Below, one piece after another: positions 7,275-15,650 of a DNA stretch of 24,149 nucleotides. The translations under genes were made by a program, and so were the position numbers. The stretch is from JBCCMQ01 sp039179985 (GTDB taxonomy: Bacteria; Pseudomonadota; Alphaproteobacteria; Rhodobacterales; Rhodobacteraceae): positions 1-24,149 of the forward strand of contig JBCDED010000062.1 of assembly GCA_039179985.1 (NCBI GenBank), read 5' to 3'. The stretch's first letter is position 1. Each line of letters opens with the position of its first letter. The notes under the pieces were generated by a model. That model worked only from the letters and a program-made list of their open reading frames with translations. It had not been told where the DNA came from and did not search any database.

Positions 7275-9071
7275 TCAAATGGGTTGGCAGGCGTCTTTCA
7301 CCCAGGCCTGCGCCGCATCCGACAACCGCGCGCCTATGAGACGGGGAATTTCCGCATGATAGGCATCGAGCCAGGCGCGTTCCTCGCCGCTCAGAAGCGT
7401 GACATCGATCAGCCTGCGGTCAATCGGCACCCAGGTCAGCGTGGTAAAACACAGCTGCTCGCGGTCGTCGCCACCGGGGAGTTCTGGAGCGTGCTCCACC
7501 ACGATTAGGTTTTCGATCCGTATGCCGAAGGCACCTTCTTTGTAGTAGCCCGGTTCGTTTGACAGGATCATACCGGGTTCCAGTGGCACCTCTGAAATCC
7601 GCGCCAGCCGCTGCGGTCCCTCGTGCACATTAAGAAAGACCCCTACACCATGGCCCGTCCCATGGTCGTAGTCGCGCCCGTCCATCCACAGCGGGGCCCG
7701 CGCCAGAGCGTCTAGGTCGCGCCCGGCCAGTCCCTTGGGCCAGCGCGCCCGGCTGATGGCAATCATGCCTTGCAGAACGCGCGTGAACGCCCGCTTCTCG
7801 TCTACGCCCGGCGGACCAATGGCGATGGTCCGCGTGATATCGGTGGTGCCGTCGACGTACTGACCACCGGAATCGACCAAAAGCAGCGTTCCCGGCTCCA
7901 CCGGCGCATTCGTCTCTTCTGTCACACGGTAATGTACGATGGCGCCGTGGGCTCCCGCGCCAGAGATCGTGTCGAATGAGATATCCTGCAGTGCATTCGT
8001 CGCACGGCGGAACCCTTCGAGCGCCTTCACGACCTCGATCTCTGTGAGCCCGCCGTCGGGCGCCTCGCGTTCAAGCCATGTTAGAAACTCCACCATGGCC
8101 GCGGCATCCCTCAAATGCGCCTCGCGGGTCGATGCGATTTCCACCGGGTTCTTCCGCGCTTTGGGCAGGATGCAGGGGTCGGCACCCCAGGCGACTTCGA
8201 TCCCCGCGCCTTCCAGGAGTTCCTTCAGCGCGTAGGGCGCGGTCGACCGGTCAACCCGCACGGGTCCCGCCAGGGCCGCGAGCGAGGGCACGAAATCTGC
8301 AGGGTCGTGGACGGTCACATCATCGTCCAGCGTGACCTCGGCCAGTTTGCGTGAATCGACATAAAGATCGACCACCCCCGAGGTATGCAGCACCGCAAAG
8401 GCCTGGACCACAGGGTTTCGTGGAATGTCGGTTCCGCGGATATTCAGAAGCCATGAAATCGAGTCCGGCAGTGTCAGGACCGCGGCGCTCTGCTCTGCTT
8501 CGGCAAGGGTTTTTCCAAGGCGATGGCGCTTCGATGCCGAGCTTTCGCCGGCCAGATCGTCAGGTTGACTATGTGCCTTGCCGAGGGCCGGTTCCGGCTG
8601 ATCGTCCCAGATCGCATCCACGAGGTTTTCGCCCGAGCGGAGGGTGACACCCCGTGGTTCAAGACGGTCACGCAGCTTCTCGACCTCGGCGCTGGTGTGC
8701 AGCCAGGGGTCGATGGCAAGAAATTGTCCGTCTTCCAGACGGTCGGCCAGCCAGTCGGCGGCCGTGGTTTTGGGCCAGCCGACTGGAGTGAAATGCGCAA
8801 GGTCGACCTGCTCGCGCACTTGCAGTGTATAGCGACCGTCGACGAACACACCGGCTTCGCCCTGCAGGATCGCGGCGAACCCCGCTGAGCCGGTGAAGCC
8901 CGTCAACCAGGCCAGCCGCTCGTCGCGCGGGCTGACATATTCGCCCATATGCGCGTCAGACCGCGGGACAAGAAAGGCGTCGACGCCGGCTTTGGCCATC
9001 TTTTCCCTGAGCGCTTGTAACCTGGCCGGACCCTGCTCTGGCGATGAGGTGGTATCGAAACTCTGAAACAT
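7275..9071 (-). CDS. Xaa-Pro aminopeptidase, M24B family (aminopeptidase P)
   Basis: A dinuclear metal (usually Mn) peptidase that removes N-terminal residues preceding proline. The 598-residue length matches the long, three-domain aminopeptidase P type (human XPNPEP1-like). There are two creatinase-like N-terminal domains (from about residue 15 and about residue 190) and a C-terminal pita-bread domain. Metal ligands are visible: D400 and D411 in VDSGGQYVDGTTDITRT, H474 in GTGHGVG, E506 in NEPGYY and E520 in GIRIEN. The ATG overlaps the cobT stop by one base (TGATG), so it is probably translated by coupling with cobT. No functional link to cobalamin synthesis is evident. Confidence 0.95.
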   Translation of the reverse strand: MFQSFDTTSSPEQGPARLQALREKMAKAGVDAFLVPRSDAHMGEYVSPRDERLAWLTGFTGSAGFAAILQGEAGVFVDGRYTLQVREQVDLAHFTPVGWPKTTAADWLADRLEDGQFLAIDPWLHTSAEVEKLRDRLEPRGVTLRSGENLVDAIWDDQPEPALGKAHSQPDDLAGESSASKRHRLGKTLAEAEQSAAVLTLPDSISWLLNIRGTDIPRNPVVQAFAVLHTSGVVDLYVDSRKLAEVTLDDDVTVHDPADFVPSLAALAGPVRVDRSTAPYALKELLEGAGIEVAWGADPCILPKARKNPVEIASTREAHLRDAAAMVEFLTWLEREAPDGGLTEIEVVKALEGFRRATNALQDISFDTISGAGAHGAIVHYRVTEETNAPVEPGTLLLVDSGGQYVDGTTDITRTIAIGPPGVDEKRAFTRVLQGMIAISRARWPKGLAGRDLDALARAPLWMDGRDYDHGTGHGVGVFLNVHEGPQRLARISEVPLEPGMILSNEPGYYKEGAFGIRIENLIVVEHAPELPGGDDREQLCFTTLTWVPIDRRLIDVTLLSGEERAWLDAYHAEIPRLIGARLSDAAQAWVKDACQPI

Positions 9072-10942
9072 CAGCTTGCCCGCGCGATCCCGGAAAAGCG
9101 CGCCTTTGCCCGGGGATCGGAGTCAAAGAGCGACGCAAGTTGCTCCGTCATTGCACCTGCCAGTTGCTCCACATCGGTAATTGTCACGGCGTGCTGGTAG
9201 TAGCGGGTCACGTCGTGGCCGATGCCGATGGCGATCAATTCTACCGCCCGGCGCCGTTCGACCATGGCGATCACGTCGCGCAGGTGTTTTTCAAGGTAGT
9301 TCGCCGTATTGACCGACAAGGTGCTGTCATCGACCGGCGCACCGTCGGAAATGACCATGAGGATCTTCCGCGCCTCGGGCCGATGGATCATCCGGCGGTG
9401 CGCCCATTCCAAGGCCTCGCCGTCGATGTTCTCCTTCAGAAGCCCCTCTTTCATCATCAGGCCCAGGTTCGGGCGGACCCGGCGCCAGGGCGCGTCGGCG
9501 GATTTGTAGATGATGTGGCGCAGGTCGTTCAGGCGGCCCGGCTGCTGCGGTCTGCCGTCCGCCAGCCACTTTTCACGGCTCTGGCCGCCCTTCCAGGCCC
9601 GGGTGGTGAAGCCAAGAATTTCTACTTTCACTTGGCAGCGTTCCAGCGTCCGCGCGAGCACGTCGGCGCAGATGGCTGCGATCGAGATCGGCCGGCCCCG
9701 CATTGATCCCGAGTTGTCCAGAAGAAGCGTGACCACCGTATCGCGGAACTCGGTGTCTTTTTCGATCTTGAAACTCAACGGTGTCGTGGGGTTCGCTACA
9801 ACCCGTGCCAGTCGCCCCGCATCGAGGATGCCTTCCTCGCGGTCAAACTCCCAGGACCGGTTTTGCTGCGCCTGCAGGCGGCGCTGCAGTTTGTTGGCCA
9901 GCCGACCGACCGCCCCTTTCAAAGGGTCGAGTTGCTGGTCAAGGTAGGCGCGCAGGCGTTCCAGTTCAGCGGGCTCAGACAGGTCTTCTGCGCGAATTTC
10001 CTCATCGAATTCAGAGAGATATACCTCGTAGTTCGGGTCTGCCTCCGAGATTGGCTGGGGCGGTGGCGGCTCGAGCGGCGCCTCGCCATCAGGCATCTCG
10101 GTTTCGTCCCCGGCCTCCACATCGGCCATGTCGTCCATCGAGACCTGGGCTTCGGAGGCGTCCTGGGTATCTTCTTGTGTCTGGTCTGGCGCCGCCTCCA
10201 CATCGTCGGAAGAGGCCTCTTCTTCCGAGCCCTGGCTGTCGGGGTTTTCGGGACTGTCCTCGGCCTCGTCGCTGCTCTCTTCCTCGTCCGTGGCGTCGGG
10301 GTCGTCCCCCAGCTGATCGCCGTAGCCAAGGTCATCGATGATCTGCCGAGCAAGCCGCGCGAAGGCCGCCTGGTCATCGAGGTTGGTCTCGAGCGTGTCC
10401 AGCGAGGCGCCCGCCTGGTCCAGAATATGCTCTTGCCAGAGCTCCATCACGTTCTGCGCGCCCTTAGGCAGCGGGCGCCCCGTCGCAAGGTGCCGCATCA
10501 GATAGCCCGTGGCCACAGCGAGTGGCGCATCAGCGGCCGAGGTGATCTGATCATATCCCCGCCGAGAGGCTTCTGCGCCGATTTTGGCGTCTATATTCGT
10601 CGCAGTGCCGGGCATATGGCGCGCGCCCATGGCGTCGCAGCGCGCGGTTTCCATGGCTTCATAAAGATCGCGCGCCATCTGGCCCTGTGGCTCGTATTTC
10701 GTGTGGGTGGCGGTGTCATGAAACTTGTGCCGCATGGCATAGGCATCGGCGGTGCCGCGCGCCAGCAGCACCTCTTCCTTGGTCATGCGGCGGCTCACCT
10801 GGGGCAGCCGCATGCTGTCGGGGGTCATTCCTGGCGGGTCAACGGAATAGGTCACGCCGAGTTCAGGGTCATCTGCGAGCACCCGCGTGGCTTCGGCGAG
10901 CGCCTTTTTGAACGGTTCGGCGGGGTTTTCCGGAGTGCTCAT
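9071..10942 (-). CDS. cobT: Aerobic cobaltochelatase subunit CobT
   Basis: CobT forms the chaperone-like CobST complex that, with CobN, uses ATP to insert cobalt into hydrogenobyrinic acid a,c-diamide in aerobic vitamin B12 synthesis. The 623-residue protein has an N-terminal helical domain (about 1-210). A strongly acidic, low-complexity linker follows (about 212-325), rich in Asp, Glu and Ser with a PPPP run. The C-terminal von Willebrand A domain carries the MIDAS motif DNSGSMRG (409-416). The segment VISDGAPVDDSTLS is also typical of CobT. It starts at ATG 10942, 94 bases downstream of cobS, and its stop overlaps the start of the peptidase gene. This gene is unrelated to the phosphoribosyltransferase CobT of enteric bacteria. 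Confidence 0.96.
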   Translation of the reverse strand: MSTPENPAEPFKKALAEATRVLADDPELGVTYSVDPPGMTPDSMRLPQVSRRMTKEEVLLARGTADAYAMRHKFHDTATHTKYEPQGQMARDLYEAMETARCDAMGARHMPGTATNIDAKIGAEASRRGYDQITSAADAPLAVATGYLMRHLATGRPLPKGAQNVMELWQEHILDQAGASLDTLETNLDDQAAFARLARQIIDDLGYGDQLGDDPDATDEEESSDEAEDSPENPDSQGSEEEASSDDVEAAPDQTQEDTQDASEAQVSMDDMADVEAGDETEMPDGEAPLEPPPPQPISEADPNYEVYLSEFDEEIRAEDLSEPAELERLRAYLDQQLDPLKGAVGRLANKLQRRLQAQQNRSWEFDREEGILDAGRLARVVANPTTPLSFKIEKDTEFRDTVVTLLLDNSGSMRGRPISIAAICADVLARTLERCQVKVEILGFTTRAWKGGQSREKWLADGRPQQPGRLNDLRHIIYKSADAPWRRVRPNLGLMMKEGLLKENIDGEALEWAHRRMIHRPEARKILMVISDGAPVDDSTLSVNTANYLEKHLRDVIAMVERRRAVELIAIGIGHDVTRYYQHAVTITDVEQLAGAMTEQLASLFDSDPRAKARFSGIARAS

Positions 10943-10986
10943 TGCGGGACCTGCCTGCTTTGGTGCGGGCCTTTTGCGTCAGATCG

Positions 10987-11006
10987 GGCCGCTGTCACAC
11001 GCGGCC
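10987..11006. other. Hairpin between cobS and cobT
   Basis: GGCCGC (10987-10992) and GCGGCC (11001-11006) form a 6-bp GC stem with an 8-base loop in the 94-base cobS-cobT gap. A second perfect palindrome, AGCGGCGCCGCT, lies at 11026-11037 and touches the cobS stop. Neither is followed by a T-run in the direction of transcription, so they are more likely to affect mRNA stability or partial read-through than to end transcription. Confidence 0.4.
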
Positions 11007-11036
11007 GTTGCGGATTGGGGAGATCAGCGGCGCCGC

Positions 11037-12023
11037 TCACCCCAAAGCCATGCCGGCGGCGCTTTCGGGAAGTTCCTCGTCGAAGCAGCGCTGGTAGAAC
11101 TCCGCAACGGTCTGGCGCTCTAGTTCGTCGCATTTGTTGAGGAAGGTCAGCCGGAAGGCATACCCGATGTTACGGAAGATTTCGGCGTTCTGAGCCCAGG
11201 CGATGACAGTCCGGGGGCTCATGACCGTCGACAGATCGCCGGCCATAAATGCCGTCCGGGTCAGGTCAGCCACGGTCACCATGTGGTTGATCGTCTGCCG
11301 GCCCTTTTCGGTGTTGTAGTGCGGGCATTTGGCCAGAACGATGGCTGCCTCGGCATCGTGGCTAAGGTAGTTCAGCGTCGCAACCAGTGACCAGCGGTCC
11401 ATCTGGCCCTGATTGATCTGCTGGGTGCCGTGGTAGAGCCCGGTCGTATCGCCAAGGCCGACCGTGTTCGCGGTCGCGAAGAGGCGGAAATAGGGGTGCG
11501 GGGTGATCACTTCGTTCTGATCGAGCAGCGTCAGTTTGCCGTCGACCTCAAGCACCCGCTGGATGACGAACATCACGTCCGCGCGGCCGGCGTCGTATTC
11601 GTCAAAGACAATCGCGGTGGGGTTCCGGAGCGCCCAGGGCAGGATGCCTTCGTGAAACTCGGTGACCTGCTTGCCGTCGCGGAGTTTGATAGCGTCTTTG
11701 CCGATGAGGTCGATCCGGCTGATGTGGCTGTCAAGATTGACGCGGACGCAGGGCCAGTTCAGCCGCGCGGCCACCTGTTCGATGTGCGTGGATTTTCCTG
11801 TGCCATGGTAGCCCTGGATCATCACCCTGCGGTTATGCGAGAACCCCGCGAGAATCGCGAGTGTCGTGTCGGGGTCGAACTTGTAGGTCGTGTCGAGATC
11901 CGGGACACGCTCCGAGCGCTCGGCGAACCCCTTTACATTCATGTCGGAATCTATCCCGAAGACTTCTCTGACCGAGAGCTCCTCGGTGGGTTTCGCCGCC
12001 ACATCCATCGACCCGTCCGCCAT
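11037..12023 (-). CDS. cobS: Aerobic cobaltochelatase subunit CobS (AAA+ ATPase)
   Basis: CobS is the MoxR-like AAA+ motor of aerobic cobaltochelatase, the partner of CobT and CobN. The 328-residue protein has the usual family length. It has Walker A GYHGTGKS (71-78), Walker B AIVFDEYD (137-144), a sensor-like FRLFATANTVGLGD segment, and the CobS-typical N-terminal VREVFGIDSDM. A good ribosome site, AGAGGA, precedes ATG 12023 by about 8 bases; a second in-frame ATG lies 5 codons later. Together with cobT it gives two of the three chelatase subunits; cobN and other cob genes are not in this window. Confidence 0.97.
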   Translation of the reverse strand: MADGSMDVAAKPTEELSVREVFGIDSDMNVKGFAERSERVPDLDTTYKFDPDTTLAILAGFSHNRRVMIQGYHGTGKSTHIEQVAARLNWPCVRVNLDSHISRIDLIGKDAIKLRDGKQVTEFHEGILPWALRNPTAIVFDEYDAGRADVMFVIQRVLEVDGKLTLLDQNEVITPHPYFRLFATANTVGLGDTTGLYHGTQQINQGQMDRWSLVATLNYLSHDAEAAIVLAKCPHYNTEKGRQTINHMVTVADLTRTAFMAGDLSTVMSPRTVIAWAQNAEIFRNIGYAFRLTFLNKCDELERQTVAEFYQRCFDEELPESAAGMALG

Positions 12024-12040
12024 TTCAATGTCCTCTCAGT

Positions 12041-12055
12041 TGCGCCTTCGGCGCA
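12041..12055. promoter_or_regulatory. Hairpin in the cobS leader next to the ribosome site
   Basis: TGCGCC (12041-12046) pairs perfectly with GGCGCA (12050-12055) around a 3-base loop. On the cobS strand it ends only a few bases before the AGAGGA ribosome site (12031-12036), so it could affect translation initiation. I see no cobalamin riboswitch-like architecture in the 218-base leader. The function is inferred only from position. Confidence 0.35.
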
Positions 12056-12190
12056 CCACCGGCCTGACGTGCAACATATTCCGGCGAAGGGCAAGGGGAA
12101 GGGAACACGCAAGCGCGGGGCGACCCGGAAAGCGCCGCGGGGACGGGCAAGCGCTCCGGGCGGTGGGCTCTCTGCCCGCGTTTTGAGCGC

Positions 12191-12208
12191 AAGTGCCGTG
12201 CCGCACTT
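12191..12208. terminator. Possible weak terminator hairpin beyond the MCP stop
   Basis: AAGTGC (12191-12196) and GCACTT (12203-12208) form a 6-bp stem with a 6-base loop, 34 bases past the MCP stop on the reverse strand. A short T-run follows it only on the forward strand, where no gene needs it. As an MCP terminator it is therefore weak. The rest of the 218-base gap between the MCP and cobS genes is GC-rich with no gene in it. Confidence 0.25.
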
Positions 12209-12241
12209 TTCCTCGGCGCGCCAGCCGTGATGGGTCGGCGC

Positions 12242-14569
12242 CTAGGCCGCCGTTGTCAGATCCTCCGGCGCGCTCTCCATGGTTGAAGAAGACTGCGGCG
12301 TTGTTCGGAAGGTGCCAACGAGTTCCCGCATAACACGGGCCGCTTCCTGCATCTGCTCGGCGGTTGTTCGGCTTTGATGCGACAGGCTGGCATTGTCTTG
12401 GGTGATCACGTCAAGCTGGCTCAGCGCCGTGGTCACCTCCTGGACGCCGATAGCCTGTTCTTTGCTGCTCTCGCTGAGTTCATTGAGCGGCTGCAGCATG
12501 GACCGGACCTCATCCACCGTTAGTTTGAGCGTTTCACCGGTCTGCTCCACAAGTCCCACGCCTTTGGCCACCTGCTTGGCGCTTTCCTCGACAAGCTGCT
12601 TGATATCCTGTGAGGCGTCCGCGGACCGCTGGGCCAGTGCACGCACTTCGGTCGCGACGACTGCAAAACCTTTGCCAGCCTCACCCGCGCGGGCTGCCTC
12701 GACCGAGGCGTTCACCGCCAGAAGATTGGTTTGGAAAGCCAGACCTTCCATGACTTCGACGATTTCGCCGATCCGCGCGGAAGCATCTTTGATGTCTGAC
12801 ATGGCGGTTACGGCGGCATCCACCACCTCGCCGGCGGCCTCGGCGCGCGCCGACGCACTCGACGCGCCGTCGCTGACGGACCGGGCGTTGTCGGCGTTCA
12901 GTTTCGCCGAGGTCGAGAATTCTTCCATGGCGGCCGAGCTTTCTTCCAGCGAAGCAGCCTGCTTTTCGGTTGACCGGGCCAGGGCTTCACTGTCCTGCGT
13001 CATGGTGGCGGCCTCGTTCCATACACCGTCGGATTTCGAGGAAATATCGGACAGTATGGACGTCAACTGTTCAAGCGTGGCATTCACATTTGTCTGCAAC
13101 TCGCCAAAGAGGCCCAGGAATTCGCCCCGCATCCGGTGGGTGAGGTCGCCACCGGCCAGGTGTTCCATAATGTCAGCAGTTTCTTGCAAACCGCTTTCGA
13201 CATTGCCCATGAGTGTGTTGAGACCTTCCGCCAGCGACACCAGTTCTGCATCATCGAAGTTCGCCGATACGCGGGTTGAGAAATCTCCGCGGGAAGCCGC
13301 ATCAACCACCCGTCCGACAGACTCGCTGAGATCGCGCATCATGGCCTGACGCTGTTGTTTGGCCTCTTCGCGGCGTTCCTGTTCTTCGGCCTCGCGGCGG
13401 GCGACGTCTTCTTTCTCACGCCGCTGCATCTGAAGATCCGCTTCCTTTTTTTCCGCTTCTAGGCGCCGTGCTTCACGGGCGTTGTCGCGGAAGACGATCA
13501 TGGCGCGGGCCATCCGGCCAAGCTCATGGCTTTCTTCTGCCCCGGCGATGTCTACCTCCAGATCGCCGTCCGCGAGTTGCGACATACCGGACACCTGCTC
13601 TTCGATAGAGTTAGAAATGTCGCGGCCGATACGGCGCGAGAATACAAAGGCGCAGAAGATCGCCAGGGCAGAACCGACCGCAAGCGTCAGCATGGTCCAT
13701 GTGATAAGCGTGCGCCCATGATCGGCCATCACGTCCTGGTTTGCCACAATCGCTTCCAGCACCTCTTCGGCATCTTTTTGCAACTTTGGCCCCACCTGAT
13801 CCATGCGAAACCGCTCGGCACTAAGGGCGGTGATCGTTTCCTGCACAACCTGCACCTGCGCGCGCATGGCTTCCATGTCTGACTTTGCTGTGCGGGCCAC
13901 ATCGATGCGCTCTGGGTCGACACTGCGGGCCATAACCGTGGACAGGGCCCCGCTCGCCGTGGCCAGCGCATCGTCGAAACTGGCATAGTCTTCTGGCAGG
14001 TTGGTCAGAAGAAAACGCTCAAAATACGTCTGCGCATAGAGAATGCTGGCTTGCGCCTGACCTGCGTGGAATAGGGTGATCGGGTCGACGTCTTCGAGGC
14101 CCATTTCCATCAGCCGCTGGAGCCCCTCAACTGGCGCGGCGGTCAGAGACTCGAACGTAGTGACGTTTTCCTCGCGCTGCTTTTGAAAGGTGCTCATCGC
14201 CCGGAATGCTGTCTGATAGCTGCCGACGTCTCTGTTCATCTTGTCGAAGGCGGTTCGCAGGTCTTCGTTGTCGACAGCCTGCAACAGCTGCTCTTCCATC
14301 TCAAAAATTTCAGCGATCTTGGCCTCAACCTCGGCAATGGACGCTTCGTTGGAGGTGACCCGGTACTTCAGCGCGCCCATCCGCATCTCGTAGAGATGTT
14401 CGGTGATGTCGCCAATCAGGACTGTCTGAGCCGCGGTATCCTTAAAGCCCTCGAAAGACCGGGCCAGTTGCCAGGTCGCCAAGAGAGCCACTGACGCAAC
14501 CGCGCCGAGGACACCGATATTGATCCACCCAAGCGCGCCAATTCGCCGAGAGATACCCCAGGACTGCAT
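12242..14569 (-). CDS. Methyl-accepting chemotaxis protein with large sensor domain and several HAMP units
   Basis: A transmembrane chemoreceptor of 775 residues. TM1 is about 14-33. A helical periplasmic sensor spans about 34-288, long enough for a helical bimodular (HBM-like) fold rather than a single four-helix bundle. TM2 is about 289-310 and the first HAMP about 311-364. A charged coiled coil (about 365-410) follows, then two more HAMP-like segments (about 412-460 and 463-505, with AGGDLTHRMRGEF), and the cytoplasmic signalling hairpin. The hairpin tip, about 608-643, includes FQTNLLAVNASVEAARAGE and GKGFAVVATEVRALAQRS, which is diagnostic. The C-terminus lacks an NWETF-type CheR/CheB tether. 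No che genes are nearby, so it must signal to proteins encoded elsewhere. It sits between the J-domain and cobS genes, where it looks inserted. GGAG precedes ATG 14569. Confidence 0.95.
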   Translation of the reverse strand: MQSWGISRRIGALGWINIGVLGAVASVALLATWQLARSFEGFKDTAAQTVLIGDITEHLYEMRMGALKYRVTSNEASIAEVEAKIAEIFEMEEQLLQAVDNEDLRTAFDKMNRDVGSYQTAFRAMSTFQKQREENVTTFESLTAAPVEGLQRLMEMGLEDVDPITLFHAGQAQASILYAQTYFERFLLTNLPEDYASFDDALATASGALSTVMARSVDPERIDVARTAKSDMEAMRAQVQVVQETITALSAERFRMDQVGPKLQKDAEEVLEAIVANQDVMADHGRTLITWTMLTLAVGSALAIFCAFVFSRRIGRDISNSIEEQVSGMSQLADGDLEVDIAGAEESHELGRMARAMIVFRDNAREARRLEAEKKEADLQMQRREKEDVARREAEEQERREEAKQQRQAMMRDLSESVGRVVDAASRGDFSTRVSANFDDAELVSLAEGLNTLMGNVESGLQETADIMEHLAGGDLTHRMRGEFLGLFGELQTNVNATLEQLTSILSDISSKSDGVWNEAATMTQDSEALARSTEKQAASLEESSAAMEEFSTSAKLNADNARSVSDGASSASARAEAAGEVVDAAVTAMSDIKDASARIGEIVEVMEGLAFQTNLLAVNASVEAARAGEAGKGFAVVATEVRALAQRSADASQDIKQLVEESAKQVAKGVGLVEQTGETLKLTVDEVRSMLQPLNELSESSKEQAIGVQEVTTALSQLDVITQDNASLSHQSRTTAEQMQEAARVMRELVGTFRTTPQSSSTMESAPEDLTTAA

Positions 14570-14674
14570 TTGCCAACTCCGCTTCGTTCGAGTTCCGATG
14601 CGGGTCTCATTGACGACAAGCTCTTACGGTGCCGTTAACTGCCGAGATTTTATTTCAGTGCCAATAACTGCGGC

Positions 14675-15304
14675 TCAGTCGCGAAAGTTGCGGCTCTCTT
14701 TGATCTGGTCCCAGGCCCAGACAACCTCTTGCAGGCGTTCTTCATCTTCCCGAGCGCCACCGTTCATGTCTGGGTGCAGATCCTTGACCAAGCTCTTGTA
14801 TTGTTTTCGAATTTCGGGTTTCGTCCAGTGGTCTTTGGCCTCAAGGATATCGAGCGCACGACGCTCGGTCGGGGGAAGGCGCCTGGTGCCGGTAATCGAC
14901 TTTCCGGGATTGCGTGTGGCGTTCTCTCCCAAGACCTGATGCGGGTCGTCGACCCCGAGCCGGGCCCAGGCCCGTTGTTCTTCGGAATTTCCAAAGGGCT
15001 TGGTTTCCCGTCCCCAGACCCGGTCGCTTTCCATCTGTGCGTCGTAGTCTTCCTGGGACGAGCCGCCGAAGAAATTCCACTTCAGATTGTACTCGCGCAC
15101 ATGATCCTTGCAGAACCAAAGGTACTCATCCAGCGTGTCAGGCGATTTCGGCGCCCGGTAAATGCCGCGCTCCTGGCAGCCGGGATAGTCGCAAACACGC
15201 TGAGACGTTTCAAAGGCGCCCGACATGCCCCGGCGCCCGCGCGAACGCTTCTTCTTGTCCGCTGAAACCGAGAGATTGAAACCGAAGGGGTCGCTCTTGT
15301 CCAT
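14675..15304 (-). CDS. J-domain protein with N-terminal Cys/His motif
   Basis: A 209-residue DnaJ-like co-chaperone. The J-domain is at the C-terminus (about 148-205), with the essential HPD tripeptide at 177-179 in LVKDLHPDMNGG. J-domains stimulate the ATPase of Hsp70 (DnaK). The N-terminal part begins MDKSDPFGFN, has a basic patch (18-25), and then a possible metal-binding set C38, C43, C65 and H68 in VCDYPGCQERG and YLWFCKDHVREYN. It has no G/F region or canonical DnaJ zinc finger, so it is not DnaJ itself. ATG 15304 is preferred over the in-frame TTG at 15328 because AAAGG stands 6 bases before it. It is divergent from bolA and two genes upstream of cobS; it could serve the maturation of a specific client. 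Confidence 0.88.
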   Translation of the reverse strand: MDKSDPFGFNLSVSADKKKRSRGRRGMSGAFETSQRVCDYPGCQERGIYRAPKSPDTLDEYLWFCKDHVREYNLKWNFFGGSSQEDYDAQMESDRVWGRETKPFGNSEEQRAWARLGVDDPHQVLGENATRNPGKSITGTRRLPPTERRALDILEAKDHWTKPEIRKQYKSLVKDLHPDMNGGAREDEERLQEVVWAWDQIKESRNFRD

Positions 15305-15377
15305 GAAACACCTTTCCGAGTCGGACAATGGAGTTTAGTAGTTTCCCCCCGAAGAGGAAGAGGTCGCGGAGCAAAAA

Positions 15378-15650
15378 ATGGGTGTTGCCGAGGAAATGCG
15401 CGAACGGTTGCAAACCGCGTTCGAGCCGACTCACCTGACGATCGAGGACGAAAGCGAACGCCACCGCGGGCACGCCGGATATCAGGAGGGTGGCGAGAGT
15501 CACTGGCGGGTTGGGCTGCGGTCAGAAGTCTTTCGTGACATGAGCCGGATCGAACGGCATCGCGCCGTTCATGCTGCGCTTGGCCCTGACCTTGTGGGCC
15601 GCATCCATGCGCTGGCACTGAAGCTCGATGTCCCCGAAGAGGCGGCTTAG
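15378..15650 (+). CDS. bolA: BolA family protein
   Basis: A 90-residue BolA/IbaG-type protein. These proteins partner monothiol glutaredoxins in iron-sulfur cluster handling and can act in iron regulation. The typical pattern is present: HAGYQEGGESHWRV (32-45), the FRDMSRIERHRAVHAAL helix-turn-helix-like segment (52-68), and the terminal IHALALKLDVP (76-86). GGAG lies 6 bases before ATG 15378. It diverges from the J-domain gene across 73 bases, which must hold both promoters. Its TAG stop overlaps the TAA stop of the convergent DUF4177 gene by two bases. Confidence 0.9.
   Translation: MGVAEEMRERLQTAFEPTHLTIEDESERHRGHAGYQEGGESHWRVGLRSEVFRDMSRIERHRAVHAALGPDLVGRIHALALKLDVPEEAA

Noticed and set aside
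9863..11140. 425-codon forward frame opposite cobT and the cobS 3' end
   Set aside because: It spans two genes and their gap, has no domain, and is opposite the low-complexity acidic CobT linker.
12024..12241. Possible cobalamin riboswitch in the cobS leader
   Set aside because: Only a short GC hairpin is visible. I could not find a B12-box-like element or the multi-helix layout.
12393..13349. 318-codon Ser/Ala-rich forward frame opposite the MCP signalling domain
   Set aside because: Its composition is that of an antisense read of a coiled coil, with no motif.
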